Source of the DNA: Streptomyces coeruleorubidus
GTDB taxonomy: Bacteria; Actinomycetota; Actinomycetes; Streptomycetales; Streptomycetaceae
Assembly (NCBI RefSeq): GCF_028885415.1
Contig: NZ_CP118527.1
Location: 7,936,001-8,000,000, forward strand
Direction: 5' to 3'
Length of the DNA stretch: 64,000 nucleotides
Each line of letters begins with the position of its first letter. Within the stretch, counting starts at the first letter, position 1. The position numbers and the translations under genes were made by a program. Positions 33,895 through 42,513 of the stretch are shown piece after piece. Below the pieces are notes generated by a model. It worked only from the letters and a program-made list of their open reading frames with translations, was not told the DNA's origin and did not search any database.

Positions 33895-35025
33895 ATGTCG
33901 CCTGGTGCACCGCAGTTCGAGGTCGCGTCCGTGCTGAGGGAGGTGAAGACCGTCCGGGTCGAGGGCCTGGTCCGGATCCGTGAGCTCGATGTTCCGCTGC
34001 TCCGCAGGGCCGCCGCCGCGCACTCCGCCGCCGTCACCGACGCCTGGCCCGTCGAGGTGGAGAACCTGCTGCGCACGGCCGTGTCCCGGCTCGGCGGGGG
34101 CGACCTGGAGCAGGCGGCCGGATACTCGCTCGGCCTGGCGCCCGGCCTGCGCGACCGCCCGGCGGCGGACCGGCGCCGCCTCGCCGCCCAGGTGTACCGC
34201 GTCAGCGTCGAACGCTTCCGCAAGAGCCAGGAGGAGATGGTCCTGGCCCAGATCGCCGAGCAGGTGTGCTGGCTGGCCGGCACCGGCCCGCAGCGCACCT
34301 CCACGGCCCGGCTCCCGCTCCTCGCCCCGCACTTGCAGCACCGCTCGCTCCGCGTCGGATCCCGGGAGGTGCTGTTGCACGTGCACCCCGTCGAACTCCT
34401 CCGGAACGTCGACGTGATCGTGTCCCCGACGAACACGCACCTCTCCCTGCCGGCGATGTTCAAGGCCTCCGTCTCCGCGTCCCTGCGCCGGGCCGGTGCC
34501 GTGCGCGACGCCACCGGGGACGTCACCGCCGACCCGGTGCGCGACGCGCTGCTCGGCTGGCGTGCGGCGCACGGCCTGCTGGGCCGCCCCGCGCTCCCCG
34601 GCACGGTCGCCCCGACCGAACCGGGCGCCCTCGCCGCCCGGGGCGTGCGCCGCATCTACCACGCGGCCGTCGCCGTCCCACGGCCCGGCACCAACGACTA
34701 CGACGTCGCCGCCCAGGACGTCGCCACGGCCGCCGCCCGCGCCCTGGCCCTGCTGTCGGAGGAACGCGCCGCCTTCACCCCGCCGTTGCGCTCGATCTGC
34801 TTCCCCCTGCTCGGCGCGGGCCGCGGCGGACTGCCCCCGCAGACCAGCGTCAGCGCCCTGTGGACCGCGCTGCACTCCGGCACCGGCGCGGACACGGACA
34901 TCCACCTCGTCGTCCGCCGCCCCCTGGCCGCCGACCTGCTGGCCGAGACGCTGGGCGCGCGCGAACGGTCCCCGGCCGCGCACGCGTTATCCGAAGCCGA
35001 GGAGAAAGGGCACGAGTGCGGGTGA
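33895..35025 (+). CDS. Macro-domain protein, first gene of the RES-CHAT operon
   Basis: 376 residues from ATG 33895. The N-terminal ~155 residues are helical and unrecognised (FEVASVLREVKTVRVEGLVR...). From about residue 160 a macro-like domain follows: NVDVIVSPTNTHLSLPAMFK, DATGDVTADPVRDALLGW, GVRRIYHAAVAVPR and SICFPLLGAGRGGLP as the phosphate-loop-like strand. Macro domains bind or hydrolyse ADP-ribose derivatives. Codon 365 (34987-34989) is TTA, a rare bldA-dependent codon. The stop overlaps the next gene. The pairing with a RES-family gene suggests a role in NAD/ADP-ribose handling. Confidence 0.75.
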   Translation: MSPGAPQFEVASVLREVKTVRVEGLVRIRELDVPLLRRAAAAHSAAVTDAWPVEVENLLRTAVSRLGGGDLEQAAGYSLGLAPGLRDRPAADRRRLAAQVYRVSVERFRKSQEEMVLAQIAEQVCWLAGTGPQRTSTARLPLLAPHLQHRSLRVGSREVLLHVHPVELLRNVDVIVSPTNTHLSLPAMFKASVSASLRRAGAVRDATGDVTADPVRDALLGWRAAHGLLGRPALPGTVAPTEPGALAARGVRRIYHAAVAVPRPGTNDYDVAAQDVATAAARALALLSEERAAFTPPLRSICFPLLGAGRGGLPPQTSVSALWTALHSGTGADTDIHLVVRRPLAADLLAETLGARERSPAAHALSEAEEKGHECG

Positions 35026-35669
35026 ACCCCTTCATGGTCCTGGCAGCAGCAGCGGCCGACTGGGACAGGCTGTCCCGCCTGCTCGAACCGGGCACGCGGC
35101 GGACACTGAGCGAGCTGCTGTCCCGGCTGCGAGCCGAGGAAGGCGCCCCGGATCCAGCCGCCGCCGGTCCGGCCGCACGGGTCCTCCTCGACGCCCTCCC
35201 GGCCGACGAGTCCGCCCGGCTCCAACGGCACGGCGAGACGGGGCGGTTCACGGACGTGCCCCAGGCTCAGCTGTACGAGGGATACACGGCGGCCGACCTG
35301 TGCATGCTCGTCCTCGACGGCAACCCCATGGTCGGGCCCGCCCTCGGCCCCGTCCGCGAGCGCCTGCTCCGGGAACCCGCCACGCCGTGGACCGAGGGCG
35401 CCGACCCACGGCTGATCGCCCTGTCCGGCGAGGACGGCCGCAGACGGCTGCCCCTCTTCCAGTTCGAGGCCGGGACCATGCCGTGGCGGATCGTCCTGGA
35501 GGTCAACTCCGTCCTGCGCGCCGGCACCGACCCCTGGGGCGCCGCCGACTGGTGGCTGTCCCGCACCACCTGGTGGGACGGCACCCCGGCTGCCCTCCTG
35601 GGCCGTGGCCGCGACGCCGAACTCCTCGGCGCGGCACGGGAACTGGCTGACCCGGCGGGGGAGGAGTAG
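35016..35669 (+). CDS. RES-toxin antitoxin-like protein (Xre/MbcA/ParS-type C-terminus)
   Basis: 217 residues from GTG 35016, overlapping the macro gene by ten bases; GAGGAGAAAGGG lies upstream. The N-terminal part is helical with no clear helix-turn-helix. The C-terminus (PLFQFEAGTMPWRIVLEVNSV, WGAADWWLSRTTWWDGTPAALLGRG) has the layout of the toxin-binding domain of RES antitoxins, with conserved W-x-L and G-x-P-x-x-L-G positions. It lies two bases before the RES gene, as in known RES-Xre modules. Without a DNA-binding domain it may act only by blocking the toxin. Confidence 0.65.
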   Translation: MRVNPFMVLAAAAADWDRLSRLLEPGTRRTLSELLSRLRAEEGAPDPAAAGPAARVLLDALPADESARLQRHGETGRFTDVPQAQLYEGYTAADLCMLVLDGNPMVGPALGPVRERLLREPATPWTEGADPRLIALSGEDGRRRLPLFQFEAGTMPWRIVLEVNSVLRAGTDPWGAADWWLSRTTWWDGTPAALLGRGRDAELLGAARELADPAGEE

Positions 35670-35671
35670 TC

Positions 35672-36346
35672 ATGGGCAAGTACCCGCCGCCCCAGTCGCT
35701 GCCGGGCGAACCGACCCGGGCCGTGCTGCGCGCGGGCACACCGGTGTACCGGGTGCACTCCACCCACCGCGCGCCGACCGCGTACAACGCCCGCCCCTCC
35801 CACGCCTTCTACTACGGTGGCCGCTTCGACAGCACCCCCTACGACCGCTACGGCTACCTCTACGTCGGGTTCGGCGTCGGCGCGGCCGTGTGCGAGGTGC
35901 TGCTGCGCTCGCTGCCGTTCGACTCCGACGGGGGCCACCGGCTGCTGCCCCGCGTGGCGTTCGAACGCCGCAGTCTGTCCTTCCTGCGGCTGGCCGCCGA
36001 CGTCGAGGTCGTCTCGCTGATGTCCGGGGCGGATCTCGCGGCGGTGGCGCAGGACTCGTGGCTGGTGCACACCGAGGGCGCGGACTATCCGCAGACCCGC
36101 GACTGGGGCCACTGGATCCGCCGCCAGACCAGGCCCTGGGCGCAGGGCTTCGTCTGGCCGTCGAAACGCGAGCCCGCCGACCGGGTCGCGATCCTCTTCG
36201 ACGACCGGGGCGAGGCACCCCTGCTCGAACCCACGGGCGCGCCCGGCGTCGACTTCGGCACCGAGGAGGGGGAGCGCTGGCTCAACGGCGTGCTGGCGCC
36301 GTACCGGACGCGGACCGCGCCGCGGCCGCAGGAACGGGGGATGTGA
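35672..36346 (+). CDS. RES-domain protein (NAD+-degrading toxin family)
   Basis: 224 residues. The residues that name the family are visible: R27 (VYRVHS), E75 (AVCEVLLRS) and S164 (FVWPSKR), with the GGRFD turn at 49-53. RES toxins of bacteria, such as MbcT and Pseudomonas Res, degrade NAD+ and are held by a neighbouring antitoxin. The protein is longer than a minimal RES toxin (~150-160 residues), with extra segments at both ends. Two bases separate it from the antitoxin-like gene, and one base separates its stop from the CHAT gene start. Confidence 0.82.
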   Translation: MGKYPPPQSLPGEPTRAVLRAGTPVYRVHSTHRAPTAYNARPSHAFYYGGRFDSTPYDRYGYLYVGFGVGAAVCEVLLRSLPFDSDGGHRLLPRVAFERRSLSFLRLAADVEVVSLMSGADLAAVAQDSWLVHTEGADYPQTRDWGHWIRRQTRPWAQGFVWPSKREPADRVAILFDDRGEAPLLEPTGAPGVDFGTEEGERWLNGVLAPYRTRTAPRPQERGM

Positions 36347-36347
36347 C

Positions 36348-39203
36348 ATGACGGTTCCGTACGACCTTCAGGCGCTGATGTACGAGATCGACCAGCGGAC
36401 GCAGGGCGTCGTCAGCGGCGAGGACCTCGCCGGGATGTCCGGGCTCGTGCTCGACCGGCTGGGCTGCACGACGGCGGAGCAGGCCTACGACCGCCTGTAC
36501 GCGGACTGGGCGGAGCTGCCCCGGGGCACCGTCGCGTCCGGCCTGCGGGCCGGCCAGGTGCTCAGCGTGCTGCCGATGCTGCGGCTCGAAGGGCTGCTCG
36601 TCGACGCGCAACGGGAGGAGGAACTGTGGCAGGCGACGCGGGACCACGGGCCGGCGGACGAGACGTGGCAGGCGAACGTCGTGGTCAGACACAGCGCGTG
36701 GGGCCTGCGGCACCTCACCGATCCCGCCCAGATGGAGGCGGCACTCGCCCGGATCGAACAGGCCCGGGCCGCGCATCCGCCCGGCACCCGGATCCGTGAG
36801 AACCTCGACATGGCCCACGCCGCGCTACGCACGTATCTGGGCCAACTGGGCGGTGGTGAAGACGACTTCGACACCGCCGTCGACGACATGGCCCGTCTCG
36901 TGGAGACCTCGGACATGACGGCGGACCAGCGTCTGCTGATGAACGCGCAGGTCGCTCTGTTCCGCATCCACCAGGCCTCCCGGCGCGGCGACGAGACGGC
37001 CCTGGCCGAGCAGATCGGTGTGCTCGAACTCGCCATGGCGCAGCTCCCCGCCGACCACATGGACCGGTTCGCGTTCGAGTCGCACCTGGAAGCCGCCCGT
37101 GGCTCTCTGACCGTTCTGCGGGGACAGCGCACCGGCCGGTTCGAACCCGCCGCCGAAGGGATGGGCGCCGCGACGCCCACGCACGAGATCCGCCGCCAGA
37201 TCGCCACCATGCCGGTCCACGCCCAGGCCGACAGGCTGGGCGAGGCGGGCTTCGCGGTGGGGCAACGGGCCCTGCTGAACATGGACCACCAGGCGATGCT
37301 GGAGTCCCTGGAACTGCGGGAGGCCGCACTCGACCTGCTCGAACCCGACGACGACCGGTGGATCCGCGTCGCGGGCGGGCTGGGCGTCAGCCACTGCATC
37401 ATGGCCGACCTGCAGTTCGCGGCGCCCGCCGCCCGCGCTCTCCACCTCGACCAGGGCATCGCCTGGCTGCGGCACACCCTGCGGCTCACCGGCGGGCCCC
37501 ACCACCCGCTGTGGGGCGGCACCGGCATCACCCTCGCCAGGGCCTACCGCCTGCGCGGCGACGAGTACGTCCACGACGACCGCACCAGGCGCCTGAACTA
37601 CGACGCCTCTCGCCGCGTCGGGCTGGAATGCCTGCGCGCGGCCTCCTGGAGCGCCCTGCTCCAGTCCGGTACCGCCCATGCCGCCGAGACCGCCCGGATG
37701 GCGGGCGCCCAGGCCCTCGACGTGGCCCGCTGGTGCCTGGCCGACGGCGCCCACGCCGACGCCGTACGGGCCCTCGACGCGGGACGCGGCCTCGTCCTGC
37801 ACGCGGCGACCACGGTCACCACCGTGCCCGACATGCTGAAGGAGCTCGGCCGGACGGAGCTCGCCCGGGAGTGGCAGGCCGCGGGCAGCGTGCCCGAGGT
37901 GGGGGAGGAGATGCTGTTCACCGGTCAGGCCGCGGTCGCCGGACCCTCCAGCCGCCTGCGCCGCCGGGTCCTGGAGGCGCTCGCCGACTCCCCCCGGCAC
38001 CACGGGCTGCTGGACGTGCCGTCACCCGGGGACATCGGCGACGCGCTGGGCGCGATGGGAGCAACGGCCCTGGTCTACCTGGTACCCGGCGACGTTGCCG
38101 TGCGCGGTCTCCTCAGGCCCCGGTCCGGCTCCGGCGCGGCCGTCATCGTCACCGCCGACGGCACCACCCGCTCCCTCGACCTGCCCCACCTCACCGCCGA
38201 CGCACCCCCGCTCACCGCCTACCGCGCCACCGGCACCCCAGGCCGCGACGCCGGCGGCCCGCCCGTGTCCGACACGCCGCCCGGACCGGCCCCGGGCCCC
38301 GACACGAGCCGCGCCGTCCTGGAGGAGTTGTGCGCCTGGGCCGGTACGGCGGCGATGGAACCGCTGCTGAGCCAACTTCCGCGCGGCTTCGGGCGGGCGC
38401 CCGCCGTCGTCCTGGTACCGATGGGGGAGCTGGGCGTCGTGCCGTGGCACGCGGCGCGACTGACCGGCCGGCGCCGCTCATGCGGATACGCCTGCGAACG
38501 GGCGGACATCTCCTACACGCCCTCCGCCCGGCTGCTGTGCGAGGTGGCCGCCCGGCCCGCCACCGGCACCCGGCAGACCCTGGTCGTCGGCAACCCGACC
38601 CGCGACCTGCACCACGCCGGTGAGGAGGCCGAGGCCGTCCACCGCGTCTTCCACCCGGACGGCGACCTCCTCGGCCCCGGCACCGCCACGCCCGCCGCCG
38701 TCACGGACTGGCTGCGCCGGCAGCAGGGCGGGCTGCTGCACCTCGCCTGCCACGGAGTGGTGCGCCAGGGCGAGCGGCACAGCGCCTATCTCGGCCTGTC
38801 CGGCGGGCAGTTGGCCGCCGAGGAGCTGACCGAGGGCGCCACCCGCTACCGCGGCCTGGACCTGGTGGTGCTCGCAGCCTGCCGCACCAACGTCTCCGGG
38901 CACGGCTACGACGAGGCCTACAGCCTGTCCACCGCGTTCCTCGTCGCGGGCGCGCGTTCGGTCATCGGCTCCCTGTGGCCGGTGCCCGACGAGGCGACGT
39001 CCCTGCTGATGTACATGACCCACCACTTCATGAGCCACGAGGGCCTGCCGCCCGGACGGGCGCTGCGCAGCGCCCAGTCGTGGATGCTGAACGACGGCCG
39101 CGAGGCACCGCCCGGCATGCCGGCCCGCCTCAGGGCACGGGTCCGGCACATCCACGGCGACGACCTGACGGCGTGGGCGGGCTTCACCCACCTCGGCTGG
39201 TGA
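36348..39203 (+). CDS. TPR-like / CHAT-domain protease
   Basis: 951 residues. Residues about 1-560 are helical with tetratricopeptide-like pairs (ADQRLLMNAQVALFRIHQAS, WIRVAGGLGVSHCIMADLQF). Residues about 590-951 form a CHAT (caspase HetF-associated with TPR) domain with the catalytic dyad H802 (LLHLACHGVV) and C845 (VVLAACRTNVSG). ARSVIGSLWPVPDEAT is also typical. Bacterial CHAT proteases cleave partner proteins and act in cell-death or defence pathways. It is the last gene of the operon, with its ATG just after the RES stop. The natural target might be the RES/antitoxin pair or the nearby membrane protein; this is inference. Confidence 0.88.
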   Translation: MTVPYDLQALMYEIDQRTQGVVSGEDLAGMSGLVLDRLGCTTAEQAYDRLYADWAELPRGTVASGLRAGQVLSVLPMLRLEGLLVDAQREEELWQATRDHGPADETWQANVVVRHSAWGLRHLTDPAQMEAALARIEQARAAHPPGTRIRENLDMAHAALRTYLGQLGGGEDDFDTAVDDMARLVETSDMTADQRLLMNAQVALFRIHQASRRGDETALAEQIGVLELAMAQLPADHMDRFAFESHLEAARGSLTVLRGQRTGRFEPAAEGMGAATPTHEIRRQIATMPVHAQADRLGEAGFAVGQRALLNMDHQAMLESLELREAALDLLEPDDDRWIRVAGGLGVSHCIMADLQFAAPAARALHLDQGIAWLRHTLRLTGGPHHPLWGGTGITLARAYRLRGDEYVHDDRTRRLNYDASRRVGLECLRAASWSALLQSGTAHAAETARMAGAQALDVARWCLADGAHADAVRALDAGRGLVLHAATTVTTVPDMLKELGRTELAREWQAAGSVPEVGEEMLFTGQAAVAGPSSRLRRRVLEALADSPRHHGLLDVPSPGDIGDALGAMGATALVYLVPGDVAVRGLLRPRSGSGAAVIVTADGTTRSLDLPHLTADAPPLTAYRATGTPGRDAGGPPVSDTPPGPAPGPDTSRAVLEELCAWAGTAAMEPLLSQLPRGFGRAPAVVLVPMGELGVVPWHAARLTGRRRSCGYACERADISYTPSARLLCEVAARPATGTRQTLVVGNPTRDLHHAGEEAEAVHRVFHPDGDLLGPGTATPAAVTDWLRRQQGGLLHLACHGVVRQGERHSAYLGLSGGQLAAEELTEGATRYRGLDLVVLAACRTNVSGHGYDEAYSLSTAFLVAGARSVIGSLWPVPDEATSLLMYMTHHFMSHEGLPPGRALRSAQSWMLNDGREAPPGMPARLRARVRHIHGDDLTAWAGFTHLGW

Positions 39204-39210
39204 CGGCTCG

Positions 39211-41133
39211 TCACACCTCGGTGCGTACGACGACCTGGGCCGTCCCCCAGCGGCCCGCCCCGTACGCCGGACCGCCCGCGTCCCGCCCGCCGCCGGCACC
39301 CGCCGCGACCAGCCGCAGCAGGCCGCCCCCACCGGCCGGTGCCATGCTCCGGCGTGCGCCGGAGGGGGCGGCGGGCGACCAGGCGGGCAGCCGGAAGGGG
39401 GCGATGTTCAGCTCGTCCTCCGCGACGATCACCTTCAGCCAGTCTCGGGTGAAGGCGCCCCGCACCACCGAACGCCCCGGCGGCAGCCGCAGCCACACGG
39501 GCTCCCCGCGCCGGGCCCACCCGACCCTGCCGTCCCCGATGAACTCGCCCTCGAACAGGTGCGGGGACGAGCCGTAACCGTCCGTCAGGTCGAGCAGCAC
39601 CGCCCACAGATGACGCCCGGCATGGTTGTGGATCCCGACCCGCACCTGTGGCTCCCGGCCGTCGGGTGTGTACCCGCAGACGATCTCGCCGTCCGCCGAG
39701 TGCCGCAGGCTGCCCACCGCAGTCTCCTCGACGGTGATCCGGACCAGCGACGACAGCAGCGGATCCGGGTTGGCCAGGTCCCGGATGTGGTGCCAACGGG
39801 CGATGTGGGCCAGGCAGTCGGCGACGCGTGCCGCGTCCGCGGGGGACCGCAGCGGCAGCTCGGGCACGGGGTGCCCGGCACCACCCGACACCCGCGCCCA
39901 GCCGCCCCCGGCCTCCACGCGCAGCCGCAGCGCGTCCGCGGCGCCGTTCGCCGACGGCAGCGGCACCTCGTCCCCGGCGCTGATGGCCGACGGCGGCGGT
40001 TCCGCCGGCGCCAGGGTCAGTGCGGGCACCTCCGCGACCGCCTCCGCGACCAGGCGTACGGCGACCGTCTCGCCCGACAGCGTCACGGCTGCGGGCGGGA
40101 ACGCCAGTGCCGAGGGAGTCACGGCGTGCGCCAACTGCCGGTCCCCGTCCGTCGGTTGCCAGCCGACCGGATCCACCAGGGCCGACTCGGCGCGTACTTC
40201 GCGGACCACGACCGTGCGCGCCCCGGCGTCCCCGAGCAGGGTGAACTCGGCGCCGGGGGACCGCAGTCCGTGTGCCGCACCGCAGTTGACCTCCCAGCCC
40301 CACGCCGTGTGCCGCAGCAGGAACGGCGAGACCGGCACCGGGTCGCCGGACAGGAACCCCCCGTCCTCCGGCCCGCGCAACTCGGGATGCTGCACATGGC
40401 TCAGGGCACGCACGCGCGCCTCGGTCAGCGCGTGCAGCTCCCCGTACGCGGCCGTGGGGCCGAGCCGGTCCAGCGCGCCCAGCAGCGCATGGCTGAAGTA
40501 GCCCCGGACCCGCCCGTCGAGGACGTCCTCGTGCGCCAGCTCCTGCGGGCGGCAGGCGGCCAGCAGCACGTGCCGGCCCGGCTCGGGAACCTGCTCACCG
40601 CCGCCGTCCCGTGCGCCCGGTCCCGCCGCCGTGTGCCACCAGGGCTGCCAGGGCACGCCCCGGACCGCCGCGCCGGGCGGACCGGCGGTGTCCTGGCGCG
40701 TCGCACCGCCCGAGTGGCAGCAGTCCAGCACCGCGACGACATGGGTGCCGCGGGCCGCGATGCCGTCCAGGAGCGCCCCGAGTTCGGTGTCCCGCAGCAC
40801 CGGCTGCCCGCCCGGCATCAGGCTGTCGTGGCACACCAGCGCCTGCGACCAGCCGGTGGCCTCGCCCGGATCGGCGGTCGGGCTCTGGCTGCCGTGCCCG
40901 CTGAACCACAGCAGCGCGGTGTCCCCCGGCCCGCTGTCCCCGAGATGCTCCTCCAGCGCCGCGAGCACGGCCGCCCGGCTCGCCTCGGCGTCGTACAGCG
41001 TCCGGATCCGCGTGGCCGGAGAGCTCCGGTTCCGCAGCCAGTTCTCCGCCGCCCGTACGTCGTTGACGCAGCCGCGCAGCGGCAGGCCGGGGTAGTCGTC
41101 GATGCCCACGAGCAGGGCGTACACGGTGCGCAT
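39211..41133 (-). CDS. Caspase-family (peptidase C14-like) protease with C-terminal beta-rich region
   Basis: 640 residues. The N-terminal ~240 residues are a caspase fold: RTVYALLVGIDDYPGLPLRGCVNDV, catalytic H80 (LLWFSGHGSQ) and C139 (VVAVLDCCHSGG), with YFSHALLGAL later. Residues about 260-640 are an unrecognised beta-rich region rich in WxxxxD motifs, perhaps a substrate-sensing domain. ATG 41133 is preceded by GGAAGG. The gene converges on the CHAT gene with a seven-base gap and diverges from the membrane-protein gene. A second cysteine protease of related fold next to CHAT is unusual. Confidence 0.87.
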   Translation of the reverse strand: MRTVYALLVGIDDYPGLPLRGCVNDVRAAENWLRNRSSPATRIRTLYDAEASRAAVLAALEEHLGDSGPGDTALLWFSGHGSQSPTADPGEATGWSQALVCHDSLMPGGQPVLRDTELGALLDGIAARGTHVVAVLDCCHSGGATRQDTAGPPGAAVRGVPWQPWWHTAAGPGARDGGGEQVPEPGRHVLLAACRPQELAHEDVLDGRVRGYFSHALLGALDRLGPTAAYGELHALTEARVRALSHVQHPELRGPEDGGFLSGDPVPVSPFLLRHTAWGWEVNCGAAHGLRSPGAEFTLLGDAGARTVVVREVRAESALVDPVGWQPTDGDRQLAHAVTPSALAFPPAAVTLSGETVAVRLVAEAVAEVPALTLAPAEPPPSAISAGDEVPLPSANGAADALRLRVEAGGGWARVSGGAGHPVPELPLRSPADAARVADCLAHIARWHHIRDLANPDPLLSSLVRITVEETAVGSLRHSADGEIVCGYTPDGREPQVRVGIHNHAGRHLWAVLLDLTDGYGSSPHLFEGEFIGDGRVGWARRGEPVWLRLPPGRSVVRGAFTRDWLKVIVAEDELNIAPFRLPAWSPAAPSGARRSMAPAGGGGLLRLVAAGAGGGRDAGGPAYGAGRWGTAQVVVRTEV

Positions 41134-41298
41134 GGGGTGATCCTTCCAGGCCCGCCGGGGCGCGGGCAGGGCGTTTCCGGGGCGCATGCCGGGCGCATGC
41201 GCGCAACCCCATGACCGCGCGCCCCGGGGCGAGTTGACTTGGCTGTGGTGATGGCTGATGTTTGTGCCGCCTTCAGCACCGCGCGTAACGGAAGGAAC

Positions 41299-42414
41299 AT
41301 GCACGTGAGTTTCGGGGGACCCACCAATCCGTACCAGCCACCCGGGCCGCCGAACGGCGGACCGTACCCGCCGCCTCCGGCCAACGGCCCCCACGTGCCG
41401 CCCCAGCCGGGCCCGGCACCGTACGGCTACCCGTACCCCCAGCCGTACCCGCACCCGCACCCGCACCCGTACCCCCCGCAACCGCAACCGCAACCGCAGC
41501 CGTACCCGTACGTCCCCCAGCCGCCGCCCGGCGCCCGGGGCCCGGGGTGGGGTGGTCTGCGCGGTGGCGAATGGCCGTCGGTGCGCGAGCTGTTGCGGCA
41601 GGGGCAGCCGCGGGTCTCCGGCTGCATGTGGCTGGTGCTGCTCGCCCCGTGCACCTGGTTCGTGTTCCTGCCGCTCGTGCTGTGCTACTCGTTCGCGCGC
41701 TCGGCCCGCATCCGGGCCCACCGGCTGTTCCCGCACACGCACCGGGCCGTCGACGACCGGCGCGTGACGCGCGTGCAGAAGGTGCGGGCCTGGACCGCGG
41801 CCGCCATGTCCCTGCTGCTGCTCGCCATGTACGGCAAACCGGAGGACGTCACCGAGGCCCAGGAGCAGTACATGCTGCGGCTGGTGATCACCCCGCTCCT
41901 GCTGCTCATGAGCGCCCCCGTCGTGATCGCGGTGCTGTTCCGGTGGGCGTCGGCGGAGACCAGGTCGGCCATGCGGGTACGGGTACGGGCCGCCCTGCGG
42001 TCGGCCCGCTGGTACGTCGGCGCCGTGATGGCCGTCCCGCTGCTCGGCGGGGTGATCATCATGCTCGGTCAGCGCCAGACGCCCTCCTCCGGTTCGACGG
42101 GCGCCGCCCCCTGGCTGATCCTCGCGGCCGCCCTGCCCCTGGTCTGGCTCCTGTTCTTCCTGGGGTTCGCCACCGGTCCGGCCATCCGCACCGGCTTCAA
42201 CACCGCGGCCGTGCACGCCGCGCTCCCCGCCCTGCTGACCGGCACGCTGGTGTGGGAGTTTTCCGCCATCAGCCTGCTCGCGGGCGGCCTGCCGCCCGGG
42301 CCGCCGGTGATCCAGGCCCTGGCCGTCATCGGCGGTCCCGCCTCGGTGACGGCGGTGGTCTGGTGGGAGATCAGCCGCCTGCGCACCCTGTTCGGGGTGA
42401 CGCTGCGCGCCTGA
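41299..42414 (+). CDS. Proline/tyrosine-rich multi-spanning membrane protein
   Basis: 371 residues from ATG 41299 (GGAAGGA upstream). Residues 1-85 are Pro/Tyr/His/Gln-rich with short repeats (PYPHPHPHPYPPQPQPQPQP), a disordered cytoplasmic tail. About five or six hydrophobic segments follow (WLVLLAPCTWFVFLPLVLCY, VITPLLLLMSAPVVIAVL, AAALPLVWLLFFLGFA and others). No transporter family is recognised. It shares a 165-base divergent promoter region with the caspase gene. A membrane effector or sensor for the protease module is possible. Confidence 0.7.
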   Translation: MHVSFGGPTNPYQPPGPPNGGPYPPPPANGPHVPPQPGPAPYGYPYPQPYPHPHPHPYPPQPQPQPQPYPYVPQPPPGARGPGWGGLRGGEWPSVRELLRQGQPRVSGCMWLVLLAPCTWFVFLPLVLCYSFARSARIRAHRLFPHTHRAVDDRRVTRVQKVRAWTAAAMSLLLLAMYGKPEDVTEAQEQYMLRLVITPLLLLMSAPVVIAVLFRWASAETRSAMRVRVRAALRSARWYVGAVMAVPLLGGVIIMLGQRQTPSSGSTGAAPWLILAAALPLVWLLFFLGFATGPAIRTGFNTAAVHAALPALLTGTLVWEFSAISLLAGGLPPGPPVIQALAVIGGPASVTAVVWWEISRLRTLFGVTLRA

Positions 42415-42513
42415 GCACGGGGCCCGTCAACCCCGCGTTCGGTACGAGGCGTTGGCGCGGGCGACCGCCCGTCCGCGCCCCGCATCCGCCCCGGCCGTGA
42501 TTACGTATGGCCC

